Assembly (NCBI GenBank): GCA_012032555.1
Contig: JAAUSR010000013.1
Span: forward strand, 1 to 64,000
Length of the DNA: 64,000 nt
DNA from: Thioploca sp.
Lineage (GTDB): Bacteria > Pseudomonadota > Gammaproteobacteria > Beggiatoales > Beggiatoaceae
Direction: 5' to 3'
Shown here piece by piece: positions 9,135 through 18,900 of this stretch. A model generated the notes under the pieces. It was not told the origin of the DNA. It saw only the letters and a program-made list of their open reading frames with translations, and ran no database searches. Made by a program: the position numbers and the translations under genes. The first letter of the stretch is position 1. Each line of letters starts with the position of its first letter.

Positions 9135-10427
9135 ATGAAAGTTCTTATTGCTGAAGCAGATATCGCTGTTATTCAACTTTTAGAAACTTGGTTACCTCAA
9201 TGGGGATACACTGCTATTGGTGTAACCAATGGTGAAGCAGCATGGCAAATATTACGTGCCCAAGATCCACCGCGGTTAGCTATTTTGGATTGGCATTTAC
9301 CTCAATTAGATGGTTTAGCAGTTTGCCAACAGATTAAAAAAACTAATTTCTTTTCACTCACTTACGTTATATTGATCGCTGATCAAACGACTCACCAAAA
9401 CCTCGTAAAGTGCTTTGAAGTGGGAGCAGATGATTTTTTGTCTAAACCCATTCAATTAGAGGAATTACACTGTCGTTTAACCGTAGGGAAACGTTTACTT
9501 CGTTATCAAGAAGAATTGACTTATCGATCGGAACAATGGCATACCCTGTTATCAGCTATACCCGGTATTGTGGTCTTGAAAGATGAACAGGGACACTGGC
9601 TACAAGTTAATGAAGCGGGATTACAATTATTTCAATTGAGTGGAATTGATTATATAGGTAAAACTGATGAACAATTAGCACAATTGGCCCCGGTACGTAC
9701 CGCTTTATTAAAAGTATTATCGATTCAAGATGAAACCGCCTGGAAACAGGCTGATATTCTACATAACGAACTCGAATTTCTTAATGAACAGGGTAAATTT
9801 ATTTCCTATGAATTAATTCGAGTTCCACTATTTGATCGAGCTGGTAGACGTAAGAATATGATTCTACTGGGGCATGAAGTAACTGCGCAGAAAATTTTAC
9901 AACACCGTCTCCATCAAGAAACGAAGTATGATCCACTAACTAATTTACTTAACTATCAATATTTTGAAGAACATTTAGAAGCTGCAATTAATTATTCAAA
10001 GCGATTTAAACATCCTTTAAGTATAGCGATTGGTGATATCGATCAATTTACCTCTATCTTAGATACCTACGGTACTCAAGTAGCAGAAGGGGTCATTAAA
10101 CAGTTTAGTCAAATTATCCTTGAGAAATTACGTAATGTAGATATTGTGGGACGGTTAGGTAGAGACCAGTTTGGCATTGTCTTTTCTGGTAGTACAGCTC
10201 ATGAAAGTCTCACTTGTTTGAATCGTATTCGCGAACGTTTAGAAGATACCTTATTTCAAAATAACCATGGTGATTTCTTTTCGATATCGGGATCATTTGG
10301 AATGGCCGATTGGTTAAATCATAAAATGAGCAACAAAGACGATTTATTTAAAGCGGCTAATCAGGCTTTATATCATGCGAAAGCCAAAGGATACAATCAA
10401 GTAACTATTTACAACGATATTGATTAA
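9135..10427 (+). CDS. Response regulator with PAS and degenerate GGDEF domain
   Basis: The start is placed at the ATG at 9135, where the receiver domain begins (MKVLIAEADIAVIQLLETW). REC covers about residues 1-120, with the phospho-acceptor Asp in LAILDWHLPQLDG near residue 50 and the conserved Lys in FLSKPIQLEEL. A PAS-like segment (SAIPGIVVLKDEQGHW) covers about 135-260. A GGDEF domain follows (YDPLTNLLNYQYFEEHL to the end), but its active-site loop reads GRLGRDQFGIVF, so GGDEF has become GRDQF. Diguanylate cyclase activity is therefore doubtful, and it may bind GTP or c-di-GMP or act as a scaffold. An upstream in-frame start at 9066 has no clear ribosome-binding site. Confidence 0.85.
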   Translation: MKVLIAEADIAVIQLLETWLPQWGYTAIGVTNGEAAWQILRAQDPPRLAILDWHLPQLDGLAVCQQIKKTNFFSLTYVILIADQTTHQNLVKCFEVGADDFLSKPIQLEELHCRLTVGKRLLRYQEELTYRSEQWHTLLSAIPGIVVLKDEQGHWLQVNEAGLQLFQLSGIDYIGKTDEQLAQLAPVRTALLKVLSIQDETAWKQADILHNELEFLNEQGKFISYELIRVPLFDRAGRRKNMILLGHEVTAQKILQHRLHQETKYDPLTNLLNYQYFEEHLEAAINYSKRFKHPLSIAIGDIDQFTSILDTYGTQVAEGVIKQFSQIILEKLRNVDIVGRLGRDQFGIVFSGSTAHESLTCLNRIRERLEDTLFQNNHGDFFSISGSFGMADWLNHKMSNKDDLFKAANQALYHAKAKGYNQVTIYNDID

Positions 10428-10790
10428 TGCCACAATGTAAAAGGTTAGAATTTTTATCTAGTTAAGACAAGAAGTTATATATAAATATTCTTTGTATTCA
10501 TTCTATTAACGAATGGCAATAGGCAGTCTACCCCCGTTCACTATCTCTAAAATTTCTCCGGTTTTTCATTATGAGAAGTGAGAATGAATAGTTACAGTGG
10601 AACAAGGTTTGCATTTTTTATATTCACCCGTTAATCCGGGTATTTATAATAATAAGTAATTAATTTATTTTAATTTTTATTAGAGCAAGATATTACTATA
10701 CTAGCGGCCTTTTTTGGACCGGGAATAGAATATTGACCTTAAGTACATTACTCAACTTTTTTCAATTCTCGGCTTGTTACAACGAAAATT
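10428..10790 (+). other. 363 bp without a recognisable gene
   Basis: This AT-rich gap separates the response-regulator gene from the patatin gene. I see no RNA gene, no long open frame and no strong hairpin followed by a T-run. It probably carries the promoter of the patatin gene, but I cannot place one with confidence. Confidence 0.4.
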
Positions 10791-13028
10791 ATGTCAAACT
10801 GTTGCTTACCACCTTGGTCTGTTCCAGTCATTATTTTGTTAATTGGTGTTAACTTATTGCCAATGGATTTAGCGGCGGAAAATTTAAATCCGATCAACCG
10901 TCCTCAGATTGGGGTTGCTCTTTCTGGTGGTGGTGCTCGTGGATTTGCCCATATTGGAGTACTTGAAGCTTTGGAAGATCTCAATATCCCCATTGATTAC
11001 ATCGCGGGTACCAGTATGGGTAGCATCATCGGAGGATTATACGCCAGCGGATTAACTACACAAGAGTTACATCGTGCGGTTGAACATGAAATTGACTGGA
11101 ATCGCGCACTAAATTATACCGATGATCGCGAACTGCTTTCCTACCGAGAAAAACAAACCCAACGACGTTTTTTTCAATTAGAATTGGGAATCGATAAAAA
11201 GGGTCTCGCTGCACCGTCCGGATTTATCAATGGACAAGAACTATTTATGGAACTTAAACGGTTAACCAGAAATCTTAATATCGATGATTTTGCTAAATTG
11301 CCTATTCCATTTAAAACGGTTGCTACGGATCTGAACACCGCTAAACCTTATTTATTAGAAAAAGGTGATTTAGCACTCGCCTTACGTGCTTCAATGGCTG
11401 TTCCGTTTGCGTTTGCTCCAGTGGAAATTGATGGACATGTATTAGCTGATGGTGGCATTGTCAATAATATTCCCGTTGATATTGTCAGAAAAATGGGCGC
11501 TGATATTGTTATTGCTATTGATATTACAGCACCTTTAGAAGTCATTGAATCTACTAGTTCTTTTGTAACGGTTACTAAGCAATCACTCAATGTATCATTA
11601 ATTCAAAACGCACTCCGGTCTTTAAAAAAGGCAGATATCGTTATTACACCTGAAGTCAAAGAATTTGGTGTAGCTGATTTTTATAAAGGTCCAGGATTGA
11701 TGACAACCGGTTATGAAGCCATTATGGAAAAAGTAGCACTACTAAAAACTTTGGCTTTATCAACTGAAGAATATGCTCAATATACCGCCGCTAAACGAGC
11801 TAAAATTCCTCAAATACCCACAACGATTACGCCAACTTTTATTGAACTGAGGGGTAACAAACGAACTCACAGTGCTCTATTACAAGGTAAACTCGAAAAT
11901 CTAAAAAATCGTGAGTTACGTTTTGAAGATATCAAACGTGCGACGAAAGAATTAATGACCTTAAAAGAATTTGAGCAAATTACCTATCAAGCTACGCGTA
12001 ATTCTCAGGGTGAAACCGGTCTCGTTTTTAATATTCGTGAGAAACCTTGGGGACCGAATTATTTTCGTTTAGGTTTAAATGTATCAACGAGTTTTGATGA
12101 AAAAACTGATTTTCTCGTGTTATTACGACATGAAAAGCTCAATGTGAATCGTCTCGGTGCTGAATGGGTAAATGAAGTTGAATTTGGTACGGGTTTTTCC
12201 TTATTTACTGAATTCTACCAACCTTTAGATTATCAACGTCATTTTTTTCTGGCCCCCTACGCTAAACTAGAACATCGTTTTGTCGATATTTTTGAACAAC
12301 AACAAGGGATTGCTGAGTATGATTTAAAGGGTTCACAGATTGGGCTAGATTTGGGTACTAATTTAGGTAACCGAGCACTGTTTCGAACGGGTATTGTTTA
12401 TGAACGAGCCAATACCGGGTTACGACTAGGTAAAATTATTGCTGAGCCAACTAATGGTAATGTTCAGGAGAATTCACTGACATTCCAGTTTGGTTATGAT
12501 AGTCTTGATGCACGAGTATTTGCCAAAAGTGGAATGAAAATTGACTTAGATGGACGCATTTACTATACGGGGATTGGGTCTGACTTTAATTATCAAAAAG
12601 CTAAGTTATATACTCGGCAACATTTTCCAGTACACCGTCGAGCCACTTTAGTTTCTGAGTTAACTATCGCTACCGTGTTTGATTCCGACCCACCAAAATA
12701 TGAGGGTTTTTCAGTTGGTGGTTTTGATTTATTAGCGGGTTATCCAAACGGAGATATTGGTGGTAATCATGCACTATTATTTCGGTTAGGTGGACTTTTC
12801 AATCCCCCAGGTATTCCAAAACTCGGTTCCATTGACGCACGTTTGGTGGGATTACTTCATGTTGGCAATGCTTGGGATGACTATGATGATATTCATTTAG
12901 CTGATTTACGCTATGGTGGCTTAGCGGGTGTGGTGTGGGAAACCCAATTTGGTAGCGTGTTAGTTGGGGTTGGTTATACTGATGGTGGTAGTTTACGTTA
13001 TAATTTATCTTTAGGACACTTTTTCTAA
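10791..13028 (+). CDS. Patatin-like phospholipase fused to outer-membrane beta-barrel (type Vd autotransporter)
   Basis: The 745-residue protein starts with an export signal (hydrophobic core VPVIILLIGVNLLP). Residues about 35-320 form the patatin lipase: oxyanion loop SGGGARGFAHIGVLEAL, nucleophile Ser in GTSMG near residue 75, and the dyad Asp in ADGGIVNNIP near 220. About residues 340-420 form a POTRA-like segment (TFIELRGNKRTHSALL). The remainder is a beta-rich barrel of the Omp85/BamA kind that ends in aromatic-rich strands with a terminal Phe. This is the architecture of PlpD-type Vd secretion, where the barrel exports the lipase. It should hydrolyse phospholipids outside the cell. The gene stands alone on the plus strand. 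Confidence 0.9.
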   Translation: MSNCCLPPWSVPVIILLIGVNLLPMDLAAENLNPINRPQIGVALSGGGARGFAHIGVLEALEDLNIPIDYIAGTSMGSIIGGLYASGLTTQELHRAVEHEIDWNRALNYTDDRELLSYREKQTQRRFFQLELGIDKKGLAAPSGFINGQELFMELKRLTRNLNIDDFAKLPIPFKTVATDLNTAKPYLLEKGDLALALRASMAVPFAFAPVEIDGHVLADGGIVNNIPVDIVRKMGADIVIAIDITAPLEVIESTSSFVTVTKQSLNVSLIQNALRSLKKADIVITPEVKEFGVADFYKGPGLMTTGYEAIMEKVALLKTLALSTEEYAQYTAAKRAKIPQIPTTITPTFIELRGNKRTHSALLQGKLENLKNRELRFEDIKRATKELMTLKEFEQITYQATRNSQGETGLVFNIREKPWGPNYFRLGLNVSTSFDEKTDFLVLLRHEKLNVNRLGAEWVNEVEFGTGFSLFTEFYQPLDYQRHFFLAPYAKLEHRFVDIFEQQQGIAEYDLKGSQIGLDLGTNLGNRALFRTGIVYERANTGLRLGKIIAEPTNGNVQENSLTFQFGYDSLDARVFAKSGMKIDLDGRIYYTGIGSDFNYQKAKLYTRQHFPVHRRATLVSELTIATVFDSDPPKYEGFSVGGFDLLAGYPNGDIGGNHALLFRLGGLFNPPGIPKLGSIDARLVGLLHVGNAWDDYDDIHLADLRYGGLAGVVWETQFGSVLVGVGYTDGGSLRYNLSLGHFF

Positions 13029-13137
13029 GCGTCAGTTGGCTTATTAAGGTAGCGAATGATAACTGATAAGAAGTTGACACTTTTACCAAAGCGTGTCATC
13101 TTAACAAATTATTCCCTAACCAAAAGGAGGTTAAAAT

Positions 13138-13638
13138 ATGGGACTATTTGATATGTTTAAAGGTGATAGCGAGCAAATGACACCTCACTTGGCTTTTGCA
13201 GCAGCACTGATTTATATGATAGGAGCTGACGGTAAAATTGAAAACGAAGAAGTTGGACAACTTTTATCTGTTTTGGGGGGTGAGGAAAAGGGAGGTGTTA
13301 TTGGTGTCGGTGCTAACAATAAACAATTACTTGATCGCGCTTATAGATACTATCAAAAAACGCCAGTTGACCAATTTTTAGCTGAAGCAACACCATTGCT
13401 TTCTGATGCCCAGAAGATGTGCATCTTAACTAACTTAATTGATTCTTCCTTAGCTGATGGTCAGGCCGCACCGATAGAACAACAATTATTCAATAAATTT
13501 TTACAAGCATTTGATATTTCGGAAGACCGCTTTAGACCCTTTTTTGAAGTTATTGCGTTGAAGAATGATCGCTCGGTTTTCACTAATGCGAATCATCCCA
13601 GTAACCAACCCGGACATAACGTCCAATTATCAATCTAA
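13138..13638 (+). CDS. TerB-like (tellurite-resistance family) cytoplasmic protein
   Basis: The 166-residue protein is alpha-helical and carries the acidic TerB/DjlA-type pattern, with MIGADGKIENEEVGQL near residue 28 and LIDSSLADGQAAPIEQQLF near 107. These DG-containing loops resemble metal-binding helix-loop sequences. TerB-like modules bind divalent metals or act as membrane-associated scaffolds; the cellular role here is unknown. An AAAAGGAGG ribosome-binding site stands eight bases before the ATG, so the start is secure. A bidirectional hairpin follows the gene. Confidence 0.75.
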   Translation: MGLFDMFKGDSEQMTPHLAFAAALIYMIGADGKIENEEVGQLLSVLGGEEKGGVIGVGANNKQLLDRAYRYYQKTPVDQFLAEATPLLSDAQKMCILTNLIDSSLADGQAAPIEQQLFNKFLQAFDISEDRFRPFFEVIALKNDRSVFTNANHPSNQPGHNVQLSI

Positions 13639-13670
13639 TTAGGCAATATAATCGGGTGGTTTTAACCATG

Positions 13671-13698
13671 GATGACACTGATTATGATGAGTGTCATC
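13671..13698. terminator. Hairpin between convergent genes
   Basis: GATGACACT (13671-13679) and AGTGTCATC (13690-13698) form a perfect nine-base stem with a ten-base loop, and CCA/TGG pairing outside can extend it. It lies between the convergent TerB-like and secreted-protein genes, which fits a terminator usable from either side. The T-run is weak. Confidence 0.5.
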
Positions 13699-13757
13699 TT
13701 GGTTGTGTGTCGATCAGATTGATTATCACTGCTCGAAAGTGATCACCATTATCAACT

Positions 13758-15227
13758 TTACTTGGGCAAGTAAGATTTCGGAAGTATAGGTGGTATTGAA
13801 GCCAGTGGCTTAAAGTTATCAGGCAATAATGGTTTTTCTATACCTGGACAAGTAGTTGGTTCAAAGCTGATTCCTTCAACATCATCATAAGGGACCGACA
13901 TTTTCACCACAATTTCACAGGTAGCTAGGTCTATTCCCTGCAAATTAAGTCCAGCTTGTTGATGAACACCGAATAATAAAAATTCTTTCCCATTGTTCAT
14001 CTCCGGATGCCATATCATTTCTAATGCTTCTACCTCACTCGGTAGCGAACAGGGATGGAGAACTAAAGATTGGTTCGTATTATCATAAACCCAAAGTTGA
14101 GTTTGCCAAGCACCATAAAGTAATTTCCCCTGAGTATCCCAAGTTAAATCCTCAATATCAATTGCGGAGACTAATTCTAAGGTCGTTTGACTCGGGTTAT
14201 CGGGATTAATTTGGATCAAACCTTCTCCCTTTGCCCACCCCCATAAGCTACCCTCTTTCGGGTTAAAGGAAAGGCTATCCACTTCATCAAAATCTTGATT
14301 TAGCTTCTCATTTTTGATATCACCAACGGGAGATAATTCTCCCGTTCGAGCATCAATTTTATATAAATAACCTTTCTCTTTTCCCGCACTGACATCACGA
14401 CCCGAACTGCCATAAAGTACGTGGTTAGGACGAATATCAAGCCCTTCAATATCATAACCCGCATGCACTGCGCCCAACTGACCACCCTCAACGGTAAAAA
14501 AGAGCGAATCATTAAGTCCATTGTCCTGCACGCCATAGACTTGGCATTGAGTCGTAGTTATATCATCAACTTGAGCAATCATGCTAACATTATCAATACC
14601 TAAATTAAACCATAATTGATTATCTACTTCAGCAAAACGTAGATTATAAGTACCTGGGACCATAACGATATCAGTAATATCAAAGAGGTAATTCGTGTAA
14701 TCATACGGTGTTTGTTCACCATCAATGCCTAAATAGAGGTTTTGTAACACCGCATTGTCGGTGCTGAAAGCATTGGCACCCTCATTAAGAATATCAACTC
14801 GCGCATGTTGATTAGGTTCAGCGTTAAAATTAAGACCGGCTGAATGAACTAAAGGACCCATTCCACTTTGGTCATTAACAAACATTTGAAAAGAGAGCGT
14901 GACGGCAGTGATACCAGGTGGGATATTAACCGGTTGGATTAGCGCAATAGCACCGGGACCATATTGATCAGTGACAACATAATGATTACCACCCAACGGA
15001 TTGTTGGCGGTTGGATGCTCAGATAAAGGCGTTAAATCTCCCGCTGTAGCCAAAAAGAAATCAGTTCCATTACTTCCTTCTTGGATAATAACTTGCCATT
15101 CATCTAACCCATTTTCAAAATCACCATTAGAGATCAGTTCTTGTGCTAAAGTAACGCTATTCAGCATCGTTAAGGCTATTCCTATACAATGACTAAGCCT
15201 TGTTTTGGTTGTATTGAATAACATCAT
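13758..15227 (-). CDS. Secreted protein with jelly-roll-like and propeller-like regions
   Basis: The 489-residue protein has a signal peptide (hydrophobic core CIGIALTMLNSVTLA, cleavage likely before QELISN). About residues 30-220 begin ISNGDFENGLDEWQV, the usual opening of carbohydrate-binding-like jelly-roll domains. From about 230 to 470 there are repeated segments such as GYDIEGLDIRPNHVLYG, EVDSLSFNPKEGSLWGW and DIEDLTWDTQGKLLYGAW, which look like blades of a beta-propeller. I do not recognise a named family. It is probably extracellular or surface-attached; no anchor is seen at the C-terminus. Its upstream region is the long non-coding stretch before 15963. Confidence 0.7.
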   Translation of the reverse strand: MMLFNTTKTRLSHCIGIALTMLNSVTLAQELISNGDFENGLDEWQVIIQEGSNGTDFFLATAGDLTPLSEHPTANNPLGGNHYVVTDQYGPGAIALIQPVNIPPGITAVTLSFQMFVNDQSGMGPLVHSAGLNFNAEPNQHARVDILNEGANAFSTDNAVLQNLYLGIDGEQTPYDYTNYLFDITDIVMVPGTYNLRFAEVDNQLWFNLGIDNVSMIAQVDDITTTQCQVYGVQDNGLNDSLFFTVEGGQLGAVHAGYDIEGLDIRPNHVLYGSSGRDVSAGKEKGYLYKIDARTGELSPVGDIKNEKLNQDFDEVDSLSFNPKEGSLWGWAKGEGLIQINPDNPSQTTLELVSAIDIEDLTWDTQGKLLYGAWQTQLWVYDNTNQSLVLHPCSLPSEVEALEMIWHPEMNNGKEFLLFGVHQQAGLNLQGIDLATCEIVVKMSVPYDDVEGISFEPTTCPGIEKPLLPDNFKPLASIPPILPKSYLPK

Positions 15228-15962
15228 ATTTTACCTACCAAGCTAAGAAGTGGAACGAATAAGTTGTCTAAAAATTGGCCGATATTTCAGCGAAGTTATA
15301 CCCCTGAATTGAATGGTGCTAATTTAGGGTAACCTCCTATTTTCACCTAATTACTTAATAATAATTAAGGGGATAAATTATTTATTTTCAATACTTCAAC
15401 CGGTTCATCCTTCAATCTATTTCATTTGGTTCAGAACCAACAATTCACCAAATAACCTATTTTTTACAATTTTAGTAATGAGAATAAAAACGGTTATAGC
15501 ATAATAGTTGGTTTAAGAATTCCAAACGGGGGTGTGTATCTAACCCCATTTTTTAATCAATTTAAATAATGTTAGCAGTAATTATTGATTTTAGCAATTG
15601 TTACTAACACCACATATCCCTATGAATAACACTCTCTTTCACTAGGTTACTACTACTCTACTGCCAAAGTTTACCCTCATTCCTCATCAACCTCTCTCAT
15701 TGAAAAAAGTAGTAAGAAATTAACAAGACAAAAAGTAGAGAATAAGCTATATATAATTACTAACAATAACAAAAATAAAAACAACTCGCTTTTAATTACC
15801 ATATCGGGCTTATTTGATAATAACTATTTTTAAGGAGAAAGATTATGACCAATTCTCAACAACAAGGTTTCACTTTGCGATGTCATAAATACCTGAATTA
15901 AAAATTTTTTATACTGATTTCAAAACTCAATTTGGGTTGACTAGAACCGAGAGGAACCAATT
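15228..15962 (+). other. 735 bp intergenic region between divergent secreted-protein genes
   Basis: This AT-rich stretch separates the minus-strand secreted-protein gene from the plus-strand giant protein gene, so it should hold both promoters. The only coding-like item is an 18-codon frame at 15845-15901, listed separately. I see no RNA gene or strong inverted repeat. Confidence 0.5.
15845..15901 (+). pseudogene. Possible prepilin-leader remnant (18 codons)
   Basis: An AAGGAG ribosome-binding site (15832-15837) stands seven bases before an ATG, followed by the peptide MTNSQQQGFTLRCHKYLN and a stop. The QQQGFTL segment resembles the processing site of type IV prepilins and pseudopilins (G-FTLIE), but the usual Glu at position +5 and the long hydrophobic helix are missing. 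It may be the stump of a lost pilin-like gene or chance. It lies 61 bp before the giant secreted-protein gene. Confidence 0.3.
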
Positions 15963-18900
15963 ATGAAACGCTATATCATCCAATTAATTATCTTATTAAA
16001 TTTATTATTCTCAGGAGTTCAAGCCACAGAGTGGAGGGTACAACACCATTTACGGATGGATTTTAATGCGGTGTGGGGCAGTGCTGCCAACGATGTCTTT
16101 GCGGTTGGTCGAGAAGGTTTGATTTTTCACTATGATGGTTCCCAGTGGCGCGAGATGGATACTGGGATGATAAACAGTGAGGTATTTTATCACCTCCGAG
16201 ATATTTGGGGTACTTCAAGTACAGATGTATTTGCAGTAGGTTATGACACGATTCTTCACTATGATGGTAACCAGTGGACTGCTATGAATAGTGGAATTTC
16301 AACTATAAATCTTGAAGGTATTTGGGGTACTTCGAGTACTGATGTGTTTGCGGTAGGACATCAAGGTATAATTCTCCACTATGATGGTAACCAGTGGACT
16401 GCTATGGATAGTGGAACTTCTAGTATGATGCTTTTAAGTGTTTGGGGTAGTTCTAGCAACGATGTGTTTGCTGGTGGAAATGGAGGAATTCTTCACTATG
16501 ATGGGCAGCAGTGGACTAGCATGGCTGGTGTTATTTCTAGTGTTATTAGCATTGAGGGTACTTCCAGCACGGATGTATTTGCAATAGAAGGCATTGACAG
16601 TATTTTCCACTATAATGGCCAACAGTGGACACCTATACAACTGGGTGGCTCTATGTCGGCAACTACTGACCTATGGGTTAGTTCCAGTACCGAGGTATTT
16701 GCAGTAGGAACAAAAGGTAAAATTCTCCACTACGATGGTAGTAATTGGACCACGATGAACAGTGGAACTTCCTCTGATTTAACAAGTATCTGGGGTACTT
16801 CCAGTACTGATATCTTTGCAGTCGGATGGGATGGTACGATTCTTCACTACGATGGTAGCCAATGGAGTACCTTAAACACGATGCCTTATTCTCCTTTCAA
16901 TCGCATTTGGGGTACTTCGAGTACTGATATGTTTGCTGTAGGGGAAAACGGCAAGATTGTTCATTCCGATGGCAATCAGTTAACGGCTATGAACAGTGGA
17001 ACTTCTGCTTCTCTTAAGGACATTTGGGGAAGTTCTAATCAAAATATATTTACCGTAGGAGATAAAGGTACTCTTCTTCACTACGATGGTAACAACTGGA
17101 CTACTCTAGATAGCGGCACTGAGATTGATCTTAATGGAATTTGGGGTAGTTCTGCCACGGATATCTTTGTAGTAGGAGATACCGGTACCATTCTCCATTC
17201 CGATGGGAATAGTTGGACAACTCTGGATAGTGGGACTCCATCTAATCTTAATGGTATCTGGGGTAGTAGCAGCACCGATGTATTTATAGTGGGAAAAGCC
17301 CTTATTCTCCATTATGATGGTGCTCAGTGGACAAGTGAAAAAACCGGAATGCCTTCTTCTAACATTTGGGGCAGTTCTAGCCAAGATGTCTTTATGGTAG
17401 TAGATATTTCTGATCGGATCTTTCATTATGATGGTAATCAGTGGCAAAGTATAAATCTGGGAAATTTTTATCTCCTGACAAGCCTTTGGGGTAGTTCCAA
17501 CACCGATGTGTTTGCAGCCGGAATAACACCTGATAATCCTGGCTGGGGGATCATCATCCATTATGATGGTAATACTTGGATGGAAACCACTCAGATAGAA
17601 ATGGGCAGTGATGCTTCCCCTTCATCTACCCTCTGGGGTAGTCCTGAAGGCGATGTGTTTGCCATAATCGATTCAGCTATTCTTCGTTGTACCGACTGTC
17701 AACAAAAAACCTCCAATCTCCAATCAACTCCACGCTCCCATAACTTCTGGAATATCGCCGTTGGTGATCAGGACAGCCAAACTTTTACTGTCACCAACAC
17801 CGGTAACAGCGACGAACAACTCCAACCACTCGTGCTCGCTAACACCACTGATTTTGCACTGAACCACGACACTTGTTCTAATACCCTGCTAACACCAACT
17901 AACACCTGCCAAGTTACTGTTGACTTCCAAGCACAATCGGAAGGTACCAAACTGACTAAACTGACTATACCCAGTAGCACCGCCACTACCGACATTTTGC
18001 TTGCCGGTACGGGTTGCTCAGCTACCTTTCAACAGGTTTTCAAACTCTACCCAGAATCACCCAACTTGGGTACTATCCTCGTTGGCGATGCTATCACACT
18101 CAACCAAACGGTCAGTTTCACTGCCATTCAAGGCTGTGGTGAAGAACTCCAATTAGAAAATATTGAAGTAATTGGTGAAAGTGCAACTGAATTCAGTATT
18201 CAAGATCTCGACTGCACCAATTCTCACTGGGACAAATACTCCTATTCCTACTGCCAATTTAACACGGTTTTCACACCCACCACCGTTGGCGAGAAACAAG
18301 CCGAGTTAACCTTTAAATTACGCGATCATCCTGAGTTGCTAATTCCTACTGTCGCCCTCCAAGCGAAAGCCATCATGACTGGACCAGCTCAATTAGAACT
18401 AACACCTACTGACTATGAATTTGGCTCAGTCACTTTAGGTGTCGGTTCCAGTGAACCACAAACTTTTATCCTTAACAACACCGGTGAACTGAGTCTGAAA
18501 TTAGATAATATTACTCTCACTGGCGCAGATGCCGCTGCATTCTCCCTAGATAAATGGTCATGTACTGTCCGTAATTTTCTCCATCCGGGCGAGCACTGTG
18601 ATTTAAACGTCTGGTTCATGCCTACTTCCCTGGGTCAAAAACAAGCGACTTTAACCGTTACGGCTGGCTCCCTAATAATGGAAGCACTGCTAACTGGTTT
18701 CGCCGATAGCCCCAAAAATTGTGATAACACCAATATCACTATTGAATCTAGCCAAGATGGCAATTGGAATGTTTCCACAACTTGGTCAACTTCGCAAATT
18801 CCCAATGAACACGATGTGGTTCGCATCAATGCCGGACATACCGTTACTGCTCCAGCTGCTGCCAAAGTGAGAACCTTATGCGTCATGGGCACTTTGCAAA

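Noticed and set aside
13075-13098. TGACAC/GTGTCA hairpin before the TerB-like gene
   Set aside because: The stem is only six bases with a twelve-base loop and no T-run; not strong enough to call a terminator.
17106-17561. Minus-strand frame within the propeller repeats
   Set aside because: It follows from repeat periodicity on the plus strand, with no ribosome-binding site or family match.
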